From Trifolium pratense (taxonomy: Eukaryota > Streptophyta > Magnoliopsida > Fabales > Fabaceae): a DNA stretch of 64,000 nt. The notes under the pieces were generated by a model that did not search any database, was not told the DNA's origin, and saw only the letters and a program-made list of their open reading frames with translations. The stretch is taken from positions 24,416,409-24,480,408 of the forward strand of contig NC_060065.1 of NCBI RefSeq assembly GCF_020283565.1, given 5' to 3'. Position 1 is the first letter of the stretch, and every line of letters starts with the position of its first letter. This document shows, in pieces, positions 11,068-22,200 of the stretch. The translations under genes and the position numbers were made by a program.

Positions 11068-11787
11068 TCTAAATTTAAAATTAATAAAGTCCTTTCTCCT
11101 TCTGATTGGGGTCAGCCTCCCTCAGAAGTAAAAAATTTTTCAAGAACCTTTATCCCGCAAAATTACTCTTACCATGATTACATGATTGCTTGGTACAATT
11201 TTCTAGATATTGAGCCATTTAACCATACCTGGTTTATATGGTTTAATAAAGATATTTCATTAAAGTTTCCGATTTGGTTTATTAAATGGTTTGAAACCAT
11301 TGGACCAATTTTAGAAATTTTCCCAGATTATGCTAAGAAATCATTTGAAGAATTTTCTCAAGTTACCACTTGTCCTGCTTACAAATCATTACTGTGTTTT
11401 TGTGCTACTTTCGGGATTACCTGGATTACATCCTGGACATTTGGAACAGAACCCTTATGGGCTGCTGCTCCTGCTCAAGAATTAGTAAAAAGATATTCAG
11501 TTAAATGGTGGTCTAAGTTTAACCCAGAATTAATCTCGTCGAAAAAATTAGCAGAATGGTTTAAAAAGCATCCAGATCTTTGCAAAACCTCCATTTCTGC
11601 TCCGGAAGATGCTAATTTCTTATCAGATAGATCTCGGCTTTTAGCATCGTTAGCTGCTATTTCTAATCCTCAGCAGTTTATGAGCAAATTACAAGAAGCC
11701 GTGTCTGCCTTCTCAGACACTGATAGCATTACCAGTACATCGGATAATATCAATGAAGATGATTGCTATGGAATTACAGATCTTTGA
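11068..11787 (+). pseudogene. Caulimovirid second ORF, C-terminal half
   Basis: Open frame upstream of and including the Met at 11,182, ending at 11,787. It is rich in aromatic residues (WYNFLDIEPFNHTWFIWFN) with several Trp, a short hydrophobic stretch (CFCATFGITWITSWTFG) and an acidic C-terminus (DTDSITSTSDNINEDD). I recognise no catalytic motif. Position just before the viral promoter and its lack of its own start at the break indicate it is the second part of the ORF that begins at 10,047. Function unknown. Confidence 0.65.
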
Positions 11788-11918
11788 TTAAAGGTATCAG
11801 AAAAGATTATCTACAAGTGGCTAGTCATATCAAATTATTTCTTTCGGTGAAGGAATCTTCTTGCCGGCCACTTAGTTTGGATTATTCAAAATTATTGTAT
11901 TACTTCTACTGTTACTTT

Positions 11919-11992
11919 GTCGGTTGTAATAATTATAATGTCTCTTTACAGCTGTTTGTCGTTTGTAATAATTAAGTCTCTTTACAGCTGTT
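11919..11992 (+). repeat. Tandem duplication upstream of the viral promoter
   Basis: Two near-identical ~36-bp units, each containing TTGTAATAATTA and ending CTCTTTACAGCTGTT, lie 55-125 bp upstream of the TATA box. Position fits an enhancer-type duplication; function is inferred. Confidence 0.6.
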
Positions 11993-12044
11993 AGGATTTA
12001 TGAATTATATTGTATTAGTTTTGATGTCCGAAGTGATTCCTTAC

Positions 12045-12152
12045 TCTATAAAAGGATCCTTCATTTGTATTAGGAAGCATGCAAAATTTTCAGATCAAAA
12101 CCTGAAGATACTTGACTTGCTTCAATTATTGTAAGTATTATTATTCAATAAA
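12045..12152 (+). promoter_or_regulatory. Caulimovirid pregenomic promoter and poly(A) signal
   Basis: TATA box TCTATAAAAG at 12,045-12,054, with transcription expected near 12,080. An AATAAA lies at 12,147-12,152, about 70 nt inside the predicted transcript, and the primer site follows at 12,302. Promoter, short repeat region with poly(A) signal, then primer site is the standard order for terminally redundant caulimovirid pregenomic RNA. Confidence 0.65.
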
Positions 12153-12301
12153 AATGTTTTATTATAATTTCTTCTTTCTTATATTAACTTTCCAAATTAT
12201 ATTCTATATAACCTCTGATTTAGATTTACTTCTTGATGATTTACCTACTTTTGATCATAATATTTTATGGATTATGTTTTCCTTCACTTCCGCGTTATTA
12301 C

Positions 12302-12314
12302 TGGTATCAGAGCC
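12302..12314 (+). other. tRNA-Met primer binding site at the right edge of the virus insert
   Basis: TGGTATCAGAGCC followed by TAAACGG, after which viral sequence stops directly in a (TA)n tract. Third copy of the site. Confidence 0.85.
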
Positions 12315-12317
12315 TAA

Positions 12318-12321
<4 letters not shown>

Positions 12322-12390
<69 letters not shown>
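12322..12390. repeat. (TA)n microsatellite at the virus/host junction
   Basis: About 35 uninterrupted TA repeats immediately after the last viral bases. The same tract occurs at 14,599-14,672 in the paired terminal repeat of the copia-type element. Confidence 0.95.
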
Positions 12391-12393
<3 letters not shown>

Positions 12394-13012
12394 GGTTAAT
12401 TATAAACTCTATACATCAAATGAGTTTCAATTGGAATTAACTGGCAAATTCATGAATAGGAATATAGCATGTTATTATAGAGAAAAGACAATGTTACTTA
12501 TTCACGCATAAAAAGTAAGGACTAAGAATACCTGAAGTGATAGTACGTATAGCACTAACATATTATTGCCACAAGATATTCATTAAAAGAATTCTTTGTC
12601 ATAGCAAGCACCTCTTTAATTTCAATTCTAGTAGAGCAACAACTCTACCACAATTTTGATAGAGCAACCAATCTACCCCACCCGTGATATTTGTTTTTAG
12701 TATAAGATTCATCCATGTATCAAAAAGGGCTACGGCCGTTCTTCTTATATTGTTGTTCAATTGATATTCACAAAATAGAGGCCACCGCTTATAGAGCATA
12801 GGTTTTCTTAGTGTAACAATCAATAAGAGTTATTCTCCTATAAATTTAACGGTTACAAATTGATGGAAAATAAATCATAATAAACTTAATTTATTTATTT
12901 ATTTCCTCAAAATACACACTAGTATGCTACAACACACTAGTATGTTCAAGTACCCGATATGAGATTCAATTTTATTTTCAATTCACACACCAATGTGAAC
13001 TTTGTTCCAACA
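12391..13012 (-). repeat. Copia-type terminal repeat, copy next to the polypurine tract
   Basis: Matches 14,673-15,305 over most of its length, with an indel/replacement in the middle. It contains the doubled ACACACTAGTATG motif near 12,925-12,955. Confidence 0.7.
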
Positions 13013-13539
13013 ATCCCCCACTTGAATTTAAAAGAAAATTCCAAAATATCGTAGGACGCTTCTAAAAGATTGTGCATAAGCAAAGGTGTCTATGACTTGA
13101 ACCTTTACATAGCAAGTAAGAGCCCGATTTAGTAAGAGTGACACTTGTCTTGAACTCTATCTCGGATTTTTCTCAAACCCGCACACAACCTTTTCTTAAG
13201 GTGTATCTTTATAGCCCGTGCTTTAATGGCCCTGCAAGTGTATTCCAGTTTCATGAACGCTTTAGGAATTCGCCTCTAAATTCCAAAGGAACCAGCCTTA
13301 GTTCCACATTCATATAAGCGAGTCTATCAAGAGTACTCCTGAAGCTCGGTACTCCACTCATACAGAGTATAGATCTCATTAAGAGTTTTATTATCTCATC
13401 CTTTCGCTTTAAGGAATCATGCTTTTCTTATTTTTACTTGCATGATCATCTTTAACTCCTCACAACTTGTTATTACCCATTGAACCTATTTCTTGGGATC
13501 TCCAGTCATTTAGGTTGGGTTTCCATCATGAGAAATTCA

Positions 13540-13770
13540 TTTAGGCGTTAGTCCCATCTTTCCAGATGTATAATGGACTTCCTCTTTAGCTATTCCTTTC
13601 GTCAAAAGATCTGATAAATTTTTCATCAGTGTGTTCATGACCCATTCTTACAACACTTTAGAGACTATCTATCTCACTGTGTTGTGCTTTCTTTTTATTC
13701 GACGTCTTTTACTATTATAATAACGGTTATCAATTTATGCAATAGCCGCGGTACTATCGCAATGGATCAA
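13540..13770 (-). pseudogene. Copia RNase H remnant
   Basis: In minus-strand translation the block HCDSTAAIA, a broken IDNRYYN, and later SDLLTKGIAKEEVHYTS and MGLTPK are visible. These are the conserved last part of copia pol. At least two in-frame stops and a frameshift are present, so this is not functional. Confidence 0.7.
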
Positions 13771-13906
13771 CACATCTGAAGAGATTACTGGGTTGAGTCG
13801 CGGACTAGGTCGCTCTCTTTAAGACGTTTCGTGGCACTGCCCAAAATCGTGCAAACAGACTATCAACCACGCCGTCCCCAGGATAAAACAACCCAGTTAC
13901 AATTGT

Positions 13907-14140
13907 ATACCGATATGCTACAGCACGGTAGAAATCGGTCAAAGAATACACCTTCTTGAATGGTACTACAATACCACTCGAATTGATGCTACAACATCAA
14001 TCTATGATTCATCGGTGATTCAGTGGTACTACAATACCACTCAATTTGATGCTACAACCTCAATCTATGAATCAACGGTACTACGATACCACATGTGGTA
14101 CTACAATTCCACATGTATTGATGATACTACAATATCAATC
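13907..14140. repeat. Cluster of small hairpins with a shared CTACAA loop
   Basis: Successive short inverted repeats around the same central hexamer, for example TGGTACTACAATACCA, TTGATGCTACAACATCAA and GATACTACAATATC. Stems differ while the loop is kept. The cluster lies within the interior of the decayed copia-type element. Confidence 0.6.
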
Positions 14141-14595
14141 AATATAATGACACTGAGGTCACTCCAATATGGTACTAAGACCAATCTTCAATCCAAGGGA
14201 TATTGGTATTAAGACCATAATTTATTTGAAGGAACTAGTGATATTTTGATCACTCTCAAACCAATTAACACTAATAATAATATTATCAGTATCACATAAT
14301 ACATAGAATAAACTTTTTCTTCTCTAAACAATTATTAGCATAACAAAATAAAAGAACTAATTTATATGTCTACACTGACAAATTCTTTTATTCTAATTTT
14401 AACATGACACAATTTCAACGTACTTGATTCATTGAAAAAATGCACCACGAAATTATAATACTAGCAACTTATATGATTGATTTTACATTACGACACATAT
14501 TGTTAACATAATTCCAATTTAACCATTAACACAATTTTTATCCAACTGATAGAAAAACAAGTTGACACAAGTTGGAGCCTTTCACGTTTCCTTAT

Positions 14596-14598
<3 letters not shown>

Positions 14599-14672
<74 letters not shown>
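14599..14672. repeat. (TA)n microsatellite
   Basis: About 37 TA repeats at the inner end of the second terminal repeat, paired with 12,322-12,390. Confidence 0.95.
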
Positions 14673-14674
<2 letters not shown>

Positions 14675-15305
14675 TTAATTATAAACTCTATACATCAAAT
14701 GAGTTTCAATTGGAATTAACTAGCAAATTCATGAATATGAATATAGCATGTTATTATAGAGAAAAAACAATGTTACTGATTCACGCATCAAAAGTAAGGA
14801 CTAAGAATACCTGAAGTGATAGTATGTATAGCACTAACATATTATTGCCACAAGATATTCATTAGAAGAATTCTTTGTCATAGCAAGCACCTCTTTAATT
14901 TCAATTCTAGTAGAGCAACAACTCTACCACAATTCTGATAGAGCAACCAATCTACCCCACCCGTGATATTTGTTTTTAGTATAAGATTCATCCATGTATC
15001 AAAAAGGGCTACGACCGTTCTTCTTATATTGTTGTTCACTTGATATTCACAAAATAGAGGCCACCGCTTATAGAGCATAGGTTTTCTTAGTGTAGCAATC
15101 AATAAGAGTTATTCTCTTATAAATTTAACGGTTACAAATTGATGAAAAATAAATCATACACCAATGTGAGAATCACAAGTCTTATTAATGCTACAACACC
15201 AAATTGATGAAAATTAATGCTACAACACACTAGTATGTTCAAGTACCCGATATGAGATTCAATTTTATTTTCAATTCACACACCAATGTGAACTTTGTTC
15301 CAACA
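14673..15305 (-). repeat. Copia-type terminal repeat, outer copy
   Basis: Second terminal repeat of the minus-strand copia-type element, ending in TTGTTCCAACA. Small ORFs here (e.g. 14,878-15,102) are duplicated in the other repeat and have no coding support. 15,306-15,510 beyond it holds nothing I recognise. Confidence 0.65.
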
Positions 15306-15510
15306 GTTATTCTATCATGTGTTTGTATTGATTTTCCACATTCTTTTCATTAATGAAGATCTTCAACTATCATAAAACAAGTCTTGATCATTAAGACACC
15401 ATAAAATGCATCAATTGGACTCTTTTCCTCATATTCCAAGCATTGAGTCTTAAAATTACAAAAGGACAAGAGGTACGAAAGGAGAACTTACACACACACA
15501 CACCTAAAAA

Positions 15511-16265
15511 CATGTTGGTGTAAATTAGCAATGCACACCTTTTTATTTTGGACAAAAAAACCCTTAACGTTTAGTTATTTTACACTAGAAAATTGAGGAT
15601 TAGTTAGGTAACTTTTATTGAATATTGTACACCCATTTGCTAATTTACACTCACGTAATTATAAATATGTGCAACCTAAATAAACACATGACAACCTAGA
15701 AAATCAAAAAAGGACAACTTGAAAAAACATATACAATCCAAATTCATCTTCTTTTTCTAATTTTTTTAAACAATTTTATGTATTTTTATTTTTTAAACAA
15801 AATTGAATAACAACTATTGTAGACCAGAAAATTCATGTTCCTAATTAAGCTAGTGATTTACGTGAACATGACTACAGTTTTTCTTTTTCATTAATCTATA
15901 TAACCAATTTTAATTTTAATTTTCATCTTCTTTTTTCCAGGTACTATTACAATTCAATTATTTAGTAAAAAAAAAACTTTTATTTTAGAATATGAATTTG
16001 TCTCTAATTCACAATGATAAACTTGTGTCTTTTTCGTTACATATGCTTATCCAGTATTAATTAATTAATAATAATAAATAATTCAATGATAAAATGGTTA
16101 GATTGAAAAATGTTGTTTGAGAATTTTAAGAAAAGATAAAACATGTTTGCTGTTTTTTTTAAAAAAAAACTCCAAAATGCCCTTTATTTTAAACTTATTT
16201 GAAATAGTGGAAGAAGGATATTTTTAGTCTTAATGGAAAATGTGCGCATTGCTAAGTTACACCCA
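15511..16265. mobile_element. MITE-like element with GGTGTAA..TTAGCAATGC ends
   Basis: Left end GGTGTAAATTAGCAATGCAC and right end, reverse-complemented, GGTGTAACTTAGCAATGCGC form inverted ends. The interior is AT-rich without genes. The same motif occurs at the right end of the larger element (27,340-27,385), so these are members of one family. Target-site duplication not determined. Confidence 0.4.
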
Positions 16266-16905
16266 TTCTTTTAATTTTGGACCAAAATACCCATTCTTTT
16301 AATTTTGGAAAGAATAGAGCAACAGGGGCATTTCTGTAATTTTACACCAACAGTACACGCGCCCCACCTTCGGAAACCATTAATAGACGCGGATCCAGTG
16401 TCGCGCGCGTACCGAAGGACCATGGTTACAGACCGTTGATTTTTATCAGACAGCCAAGATCTGATCTCATCAAGACTGTCTGATCAATCAGACAGCCCAG
16501 ATCATCCTGATCCATCAGATTCCATCGCCTGCGCCACACTGGATTACAACTTGGAGAGAGAAAAATTTGCTTTTAAAAAGTAGGACACGTGTCACACAAT
16601 GGTTGGCTGGGCGTGATTTTTGTTCATTTAATACTTTGAACTCAATTATTTCGTTGTAAATTAATTTTTTATTTTTTTATTTTTATACCAAAATTCATAA
16701 TTTTTTTTTGTCTACAAATAGAGACTTGGTTCGTTTTATTTGGACACCGAAAAAAAAACGCAATTTTTCACTACCTTAATCTCATTTTTTGTCTACTAAA
16801 TACGTTACTTGTGTGTTGTAATTTAACACGCACCACTCAACCAACTCACTGAAACCATTATACCAGGAAAATGGTAGATAATATTCTGGAACTTTTGGTA
16901 TATTT
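16266..16905. mobile_element. Left arm of a long-TIR DNA transposon (split by a gypsy element)
   Basis: Inverted, diverged counterpart of 26,880-27,340: shared blocks include GAATAGAGCAACAGGGGCAT, ACACGTGTCAC, ACAAATAGAGACTTGGTTCG, TCACTACCTTAATCTC and CTGAAACCATT. The arm is about 600 bp, contains GC-rich CGCG patches and stops at the gypsy insertion site. Long inverted ends without a transposase suggest a non-autonomous Mutator-like or foldback element; class not certain. Confidence 0.6.
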
Positions 16906-19275
16906 TGTAACACCCTAACCCGTACTACCCTTAAAAACGTAATTTTAAAAACTTTTTAACAAGTGTAAAGGCAGAGTGCCACGCGGTAATTAAAACACAT
17001 GCATACACACAGAGCATCATGAAATTTAACATGAAAAGCAACAGCGGATTCCAATCAAACCAAGCATGCATATATATACATATATATATACATAAGCCAA
17101 ATTCATCCCTAAGGATGTCACTTATACAAGAACTAGCATAACAAAAGGTAACACCGGTATACGATGAAAGCCAAGCGAAAACCCCGACTCGATGTTACAT
17201 TACCAGAGCATTTACTATTTACAAACTCTAGTCAAAAGCTAGTACTAAGAGGAGTAATCTATGCTAAGTCTCCTCACCAAAAGGTACTTCAACACCACGC
17301 TAGAACAGCAGTCTAAACGTCGGCACAATCCTCAGCCTGAATATCTGAACCCCCAAAGGTCCAGCAAATAACACAAAGCAGAGAGTTAGAAAAACATAAT
17401 CGCATATCATACGAGCATAAGAAAAGCCTTACACTTTCGAGCTATCATACATATTCTAACTCACGCCAAAACATTGTACTAAACAATTATCAATTAATAA
17501 AGTTCAACACAATTCGACCAGATAATGTCACATACCACTTATCAAATATATGCGCATTTACCCTAAGGTATCTAATGCCAATTAATTCACTGTCATGCCA
17601 TCCCTAGACATAACTAAATGCATGTGGTACCAAGATGTCACACCAACGGTGGACCAAGAACAGTTTTATATCATGCTGGATATGTCGGAACTTACCGAAC
17701 CATCTTATCTCCCTTGGATAAGCCAAAACAGTTTTATATCCTGTTGGATAGCAGCTCTGGACTCATGGATTCATCTAATCCGATCCTCGGCTTCATTATG
17801 GACACATAATCCATTTTCGTTATTGGAACCCAAGTTTCCAATGTTCACATACAATCATGAATGCATGATTACTTTTAAACACATCAAATACATGACGCTA
17901 TCTAGCTCGAAGCTATTCATTCACTGATGCGGAAACACAATTCCGACATCTAACACATTAGAATAACACAATATCCTATCACTCAATTCATAATTATTCA
18001 CATGATAATTATCTGCATACTCATTTTTATACACACAAGGTTTCATTTACACTTATGTCATAAAACATACATCATTCTCTTAATATTGCAAATTAATGTT
18101 AAAACATAAACATAGTCACTTGAACTACAAGTCATTGCATACGCGTGCGAATCATATAACGATTAACAATAAGCATTAACAACATCAACATGTATCAACA
18201 AACATGTAAGGATACCCTTAAACCATGTTACAAGTGCCTAATTGCACTTAAAACAATTATCAAAAAGTTGCTGTCACAGTGCTGTTCGCTGAGCGAATCC
18301 GTAGCGAACCCGTAGCGAACACGTAGCGAACACGTAGCGAACACGTAGCGAACACGTTCGCTGTAGCGAACAGGTAGCGAACTACATCAGAGGGTTACAG
18401 GTACATGGCGAACACGTAGCGAACCCGTAGCGAACTTATTCGCTAAGCGAATCCGTAGCGAATCCGTAGCGAACTTATTCGCTAAGCGAATCCGTAGCGA
18501 ATCCGTAGCGAACTACACCAGAAACCTCTGTTCTTGAGTTATCTAAGGCGGTTTAACCTCAAATCCACTCAAAAATTCATCTAAACATGTTATAAATTCA
18601 TATAAACAGTCATTTCAAACATATATGGTACTAAGGAACATTAATCATCCCTTCCAAACATCCAAATACCTCTAACAATCAAAATCATGGCAATTTCTTG
18701 AGTTTTAAGCAACTTTCATAAACTTTCCAAAAATGATCCAAACACATACATATTTTTCATGAGATCAAACTAGTGATTAACACATACAAAGTGATGATGA
18801 AGAACATCATACTCACATACACAAGCTTAATCAAAATCTAAAAGAAATTGAGTGGGAGAGTTCGGGAACGGAGACATAGACAATCTCCCCTCTCCTTGCC
18901 ACTCAAGAATCATGAATTCTAATCTCTTACCTTAAGTTTGGTGATGATCCAAGCCTTCTCTCTTTCTCGTGAATCCCTAAGCCAAAACCCTAGCTCACTT
19001 TGCTCTCTTGTTCTTGCTCACTCAATGAAAAAGAAGTTGTGATACTATTCAAGGTTGAAAATGCTACTTATACCAATCCCTAAAGTCATGGACCAAGCCC
19101 AAATGGCTTAGGCCCAAAGCCTCTCACGCCCATTAAGCCCATAACCAAGGTTCTCGCGTCTAATAACTTATGCTCGGCTAAATAATTATTCGCCGCTCAC
19201 TAAAATAATAAAAGCCAATTAATAAATAAAATAACATTTAATAAAATATACTAATACGAAAAATGGGTCGTTACA
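16906..19275 (-). repeat. Gypsy 3' LTR
   Basis: 2,370 bp, constant offset of 6,853 bp to the other LTR. On the minus strand it has a TATA-like GGTATAAGTAGC near 19,067-19,078 about 200 bp from the LTR start, consistent with a short U3. Small ORFs inside (17,595-17,927) are repeated in the other LTR and are not genes. Confidence 0.95.
18286..18520. repeat. GTAGCGAAC short tandem array inside the LTR
   Basis: About 20 degenerate copies of an 11-bp unit (CGTAGCGAACA and variants with TTCGCTAAGCGAA), strikingly GC-richer than the rest of the LTR. An identical array is at 25,139-25,373. Confidence 0.9.
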
Positions 19276-22200
19276 ATCCTACCCCCCTTAAAAGAATTTC
19301 GCCCTCGAAATTACCTAGAAACAGATCGGGATAAGAATCTCTCATCTTGCTTTCCAACTCCCACGTTGCATTCTCACCAGCCGGTCCTCCCCACACGACT
19401 TTCACGGATGCAATCTCTTTGTTTCTCAACCTCTTCACTTCTCTCCCTTCGATTCTCAAAGGCACAGTCTCGATGGTCAAGTCATCCCTCACTTGAACAT
19501 CGTCCGATTCAATCACGTGTGTCGGATCAGACACATACTTGCGCAACTGTGATACATGGAAAACATCGTGCAAATTCGCCAATGATGGCGGTAATGCAAT
19601 CCTATACGCAACTTTCCCAACTCGTTTCAAAATCTCAAACGGTCCAATAAACCTCGATGTCAACTTCCTTGACTTCAACGCACGTCCTACTCCAGTAGTC
19701 GATGTAACTCGTAGGAATACATGATCCCCTTCTTGGAATTCAATGTCCTTCCTCCTCTTATCATGGTAACTCTTCTGTCGACTCTGAGACACTTTCATCT
19801 TCTCACGAATCATCCGAATCTTCTCTGTTGTCTCTTGTACAATCTCTGGTCCAAGAATTGCACCTTCTCCAGTTTCATACCAACACAGAGGTGTCCTACA
19901 CCTTCTCCCATACAAAGCCTCAAACGGTGCCATTCCGATACTAGAATGATAACTGTTGTTGTATGTAAACTCTACCAACGGCAAACAAGAATCCCAATTC
20001 ACGTTTTGCTCCAAAACACAAGCCCTCAACAAATCCTCTAAGGATTGTATCGTCCTCTCCGACTGACCATCTGTCTGAGGATGATAAGCTGAACTCAACC
20101 TCAACTTCGTTCCTAAAGCTTCTTGCAAGCTTTCCCAAAATCTAGAAGTAAATCTCGGATCTCTATCCGAAATAATACTTGTTGGAATACCATGTAGCCT
20201 CACAATCTGCTCCACATAAATCTCGGCCAACTTAGGCACCAAAGTACCTTTCCTGATAGCAATGAAGTGAGCACACTTCGTCAGACGATCTACCACTACC
20301 CAAATCACTTCATGACCTTTCTTGGTCTTCGGTAAACCTCCCACAAAATCCATCGCAATGCTATCCCATTTCCATTCGGGTATAAACATTGGTTGCAACA
20401 AACCAAACGGCTTCTGATGTTCAATTTTCGATTTCTGACAAGTTAAGCATGAATAAACAAATTCAGAAATTTGCCTCTTCATTCCCGGCCACCAAAACAA
20501 CTTCCTCAAATCCTGATACATCTTGGTTACTCCAGGATGTATACTCAAACCACTTCTGTGACCTTCTTCCATGATCATTCTCTTCAATTCGGGTACATCC
20601 GGTACACAAACTCTTCCTTGAAATCTCATGACTCCACTTTCGTCAATCTTGATATTGGTCTCCTTGCCTTCATTGATGAGTACCATCTTCTCCATCAATT
20701 TCTTATCCGATTTCTGACGTTCTTTAATATCTTCAAGAAAAGGATTCGTCAGTCTTAACATTCCAAGCTTCACACTTGTAGAAGTAACCTCACACACAAG
20801 ACTCAAGTCTCGGAATTCTTCAATCAACTCTAACTCTTTCACCATCAATGATGACATATGCAAAGTTTTCCTACTTAATGCATCGGCCACTACATTGGCT
20901 TTTCCGGGGTGATAACTCAATTCAAAATCGTAGTCCTTTAAGAATTCGAGCCATCTTCGTTGCCTCATATTCAACTCCTTCTGGTCGAATAAGTATCTCA
21001 GACTCTTGTGATCACTAAACACTTCAAACCTCGATCCATACAAGTAGTGTCTCCACACTTTCAAAGCAAACACCACTGCGGCTAACTCTAAATCATGCGT
21101 TGGATAGTTCCTCTCGTGAACCTTCAGTTGCCTTGAAGCATATGCTACCACATTACCCCCTTGCATAAGCACTCCACCAAGTCCTAACTTCGAAGCATCG
21201 CAATATACGACGAACGACTCTTTGGCATCGGGTAAAATCAACACGGGTGCAGTAGTCAATCTTCTCTTGAGCTCTTGGAAACTCTTCTCACAAATACCAT
21301 CCCAAACAAACGCTTGATCTTTCCTCGTCAACTTGGTTAACGGCAAAGCCAACTTCGAAAAACCTTCGATGAATCTTCTATAATAACCGGCCAAACCAAG
21401 GAAACTTCTAATCTCTGAAACAGATTCCGGCGTTCCCCACTGTGACACAGCGTCAACCTTCGCAGGATCTACCGCGATTCCTCCACTTGAAATTATATGC
21501 CCTAGGAAACTCACCTCTTTCATCCAAAATTCACACTTTGACAACTTGGCATACAACTTCTTCTCCTTCAAGACTTGCAAAACAATCCTCAAGTGCTCTT
21601 CGTGCTCTTCCTCGGATTTTGAGTAAATCAAAATGTCGTCGATGAACACCACCACGAATCTATCCAAAAATGAATGGAAAATTCGGTTCATATACTCCAT
21701 GAAAACTCCAGGTGCATTGGTCACACCAAACGGCATAACTGAATACTCGTAGTGCCCATACCTCGTCCTAAATGCAGTCTTAGGTATGTCTTCCGTCTTC
21801 ACTCTAATCTGATGGTATCCAGATCTCAAATCGATCTTACTAAACACACAAGCTCCAACTAGTTGATCCATCAAATCATCTATCCTCGGAAGTGGATATT
21901 TATTCTTGATCGTCACTTTGTTCAACTGACGATAGTCTATACATAATCTCATGCTCCCATCTTTCTTCTTTACAAGCAATACCGGCGCTCCCCATGGCGA
22001 AACACTCGGTCGAACAAACCTCTTCTCAAGCAGCTCTTCAAGTTGCTTCTTCAATTCATTCAACTCTGACGCTGACATTCGATACGGCGCCATCGATATC
22101 GGGCTAGTTCCAGGTACTAGGTCGATAGAAAACTCTACCTCTCGCTTTGGAGGCACGTCAGATATGTCATCCGGAAACACATCTGGGAATTCACAAACGA

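Larger units (their letters stand above)
12391..15305 (-). mobile_element. Decayed copia-type LTR element, minus strand
   Basis: Two direct repeats (about 12,391-13,012 and 14,673-15,305, both preceded by (TA)n) end in CCAACA, i.e. begin TGTTGG on the minus strand. Just inside the first is a polypurine tract (CAAGTGGGGGAT on the minus strand, 13,013-13,024), a layout typical of Ty1/copia 3' ends. The minus strand at 13,540-13,770 still encodes a decayed copia RNase H tail (HCDSTAAIA, IDNRYYN, NLSDLLTKGIAKEEVH) with stops and frameshifts. Most of gag-pol is missing and I could not find the primer site next to the 15,305 repeat. The left repeat is probably cut by the virus insertion. Repeats differ by an indel of several tens of bp near 12,880/15,150, so the element is old. 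Confidence 0.7.

Noticed and set aside
12302..12314. Primer site belonging to the copia-type element
   Set aside because: It sits in sequence identical to the viral 10,500-10,540 region and on the plus strand, whereas the copia-type element reads on the minus strand.
12599..12823. 74-aa gene (also at 14,878)
   Set aside because: Lies in the copia-type terminal repeats and is duplicated with them.
17595..17927. 110-aa gene
   Set aside because: Lies in an LTR and is duplicated at 24,448; no homology recognised.
18286..18520. CRISPR or satellite locus of its own
   Set aside because: Identical array in both LTRs shows it belongs to the gypsy element.
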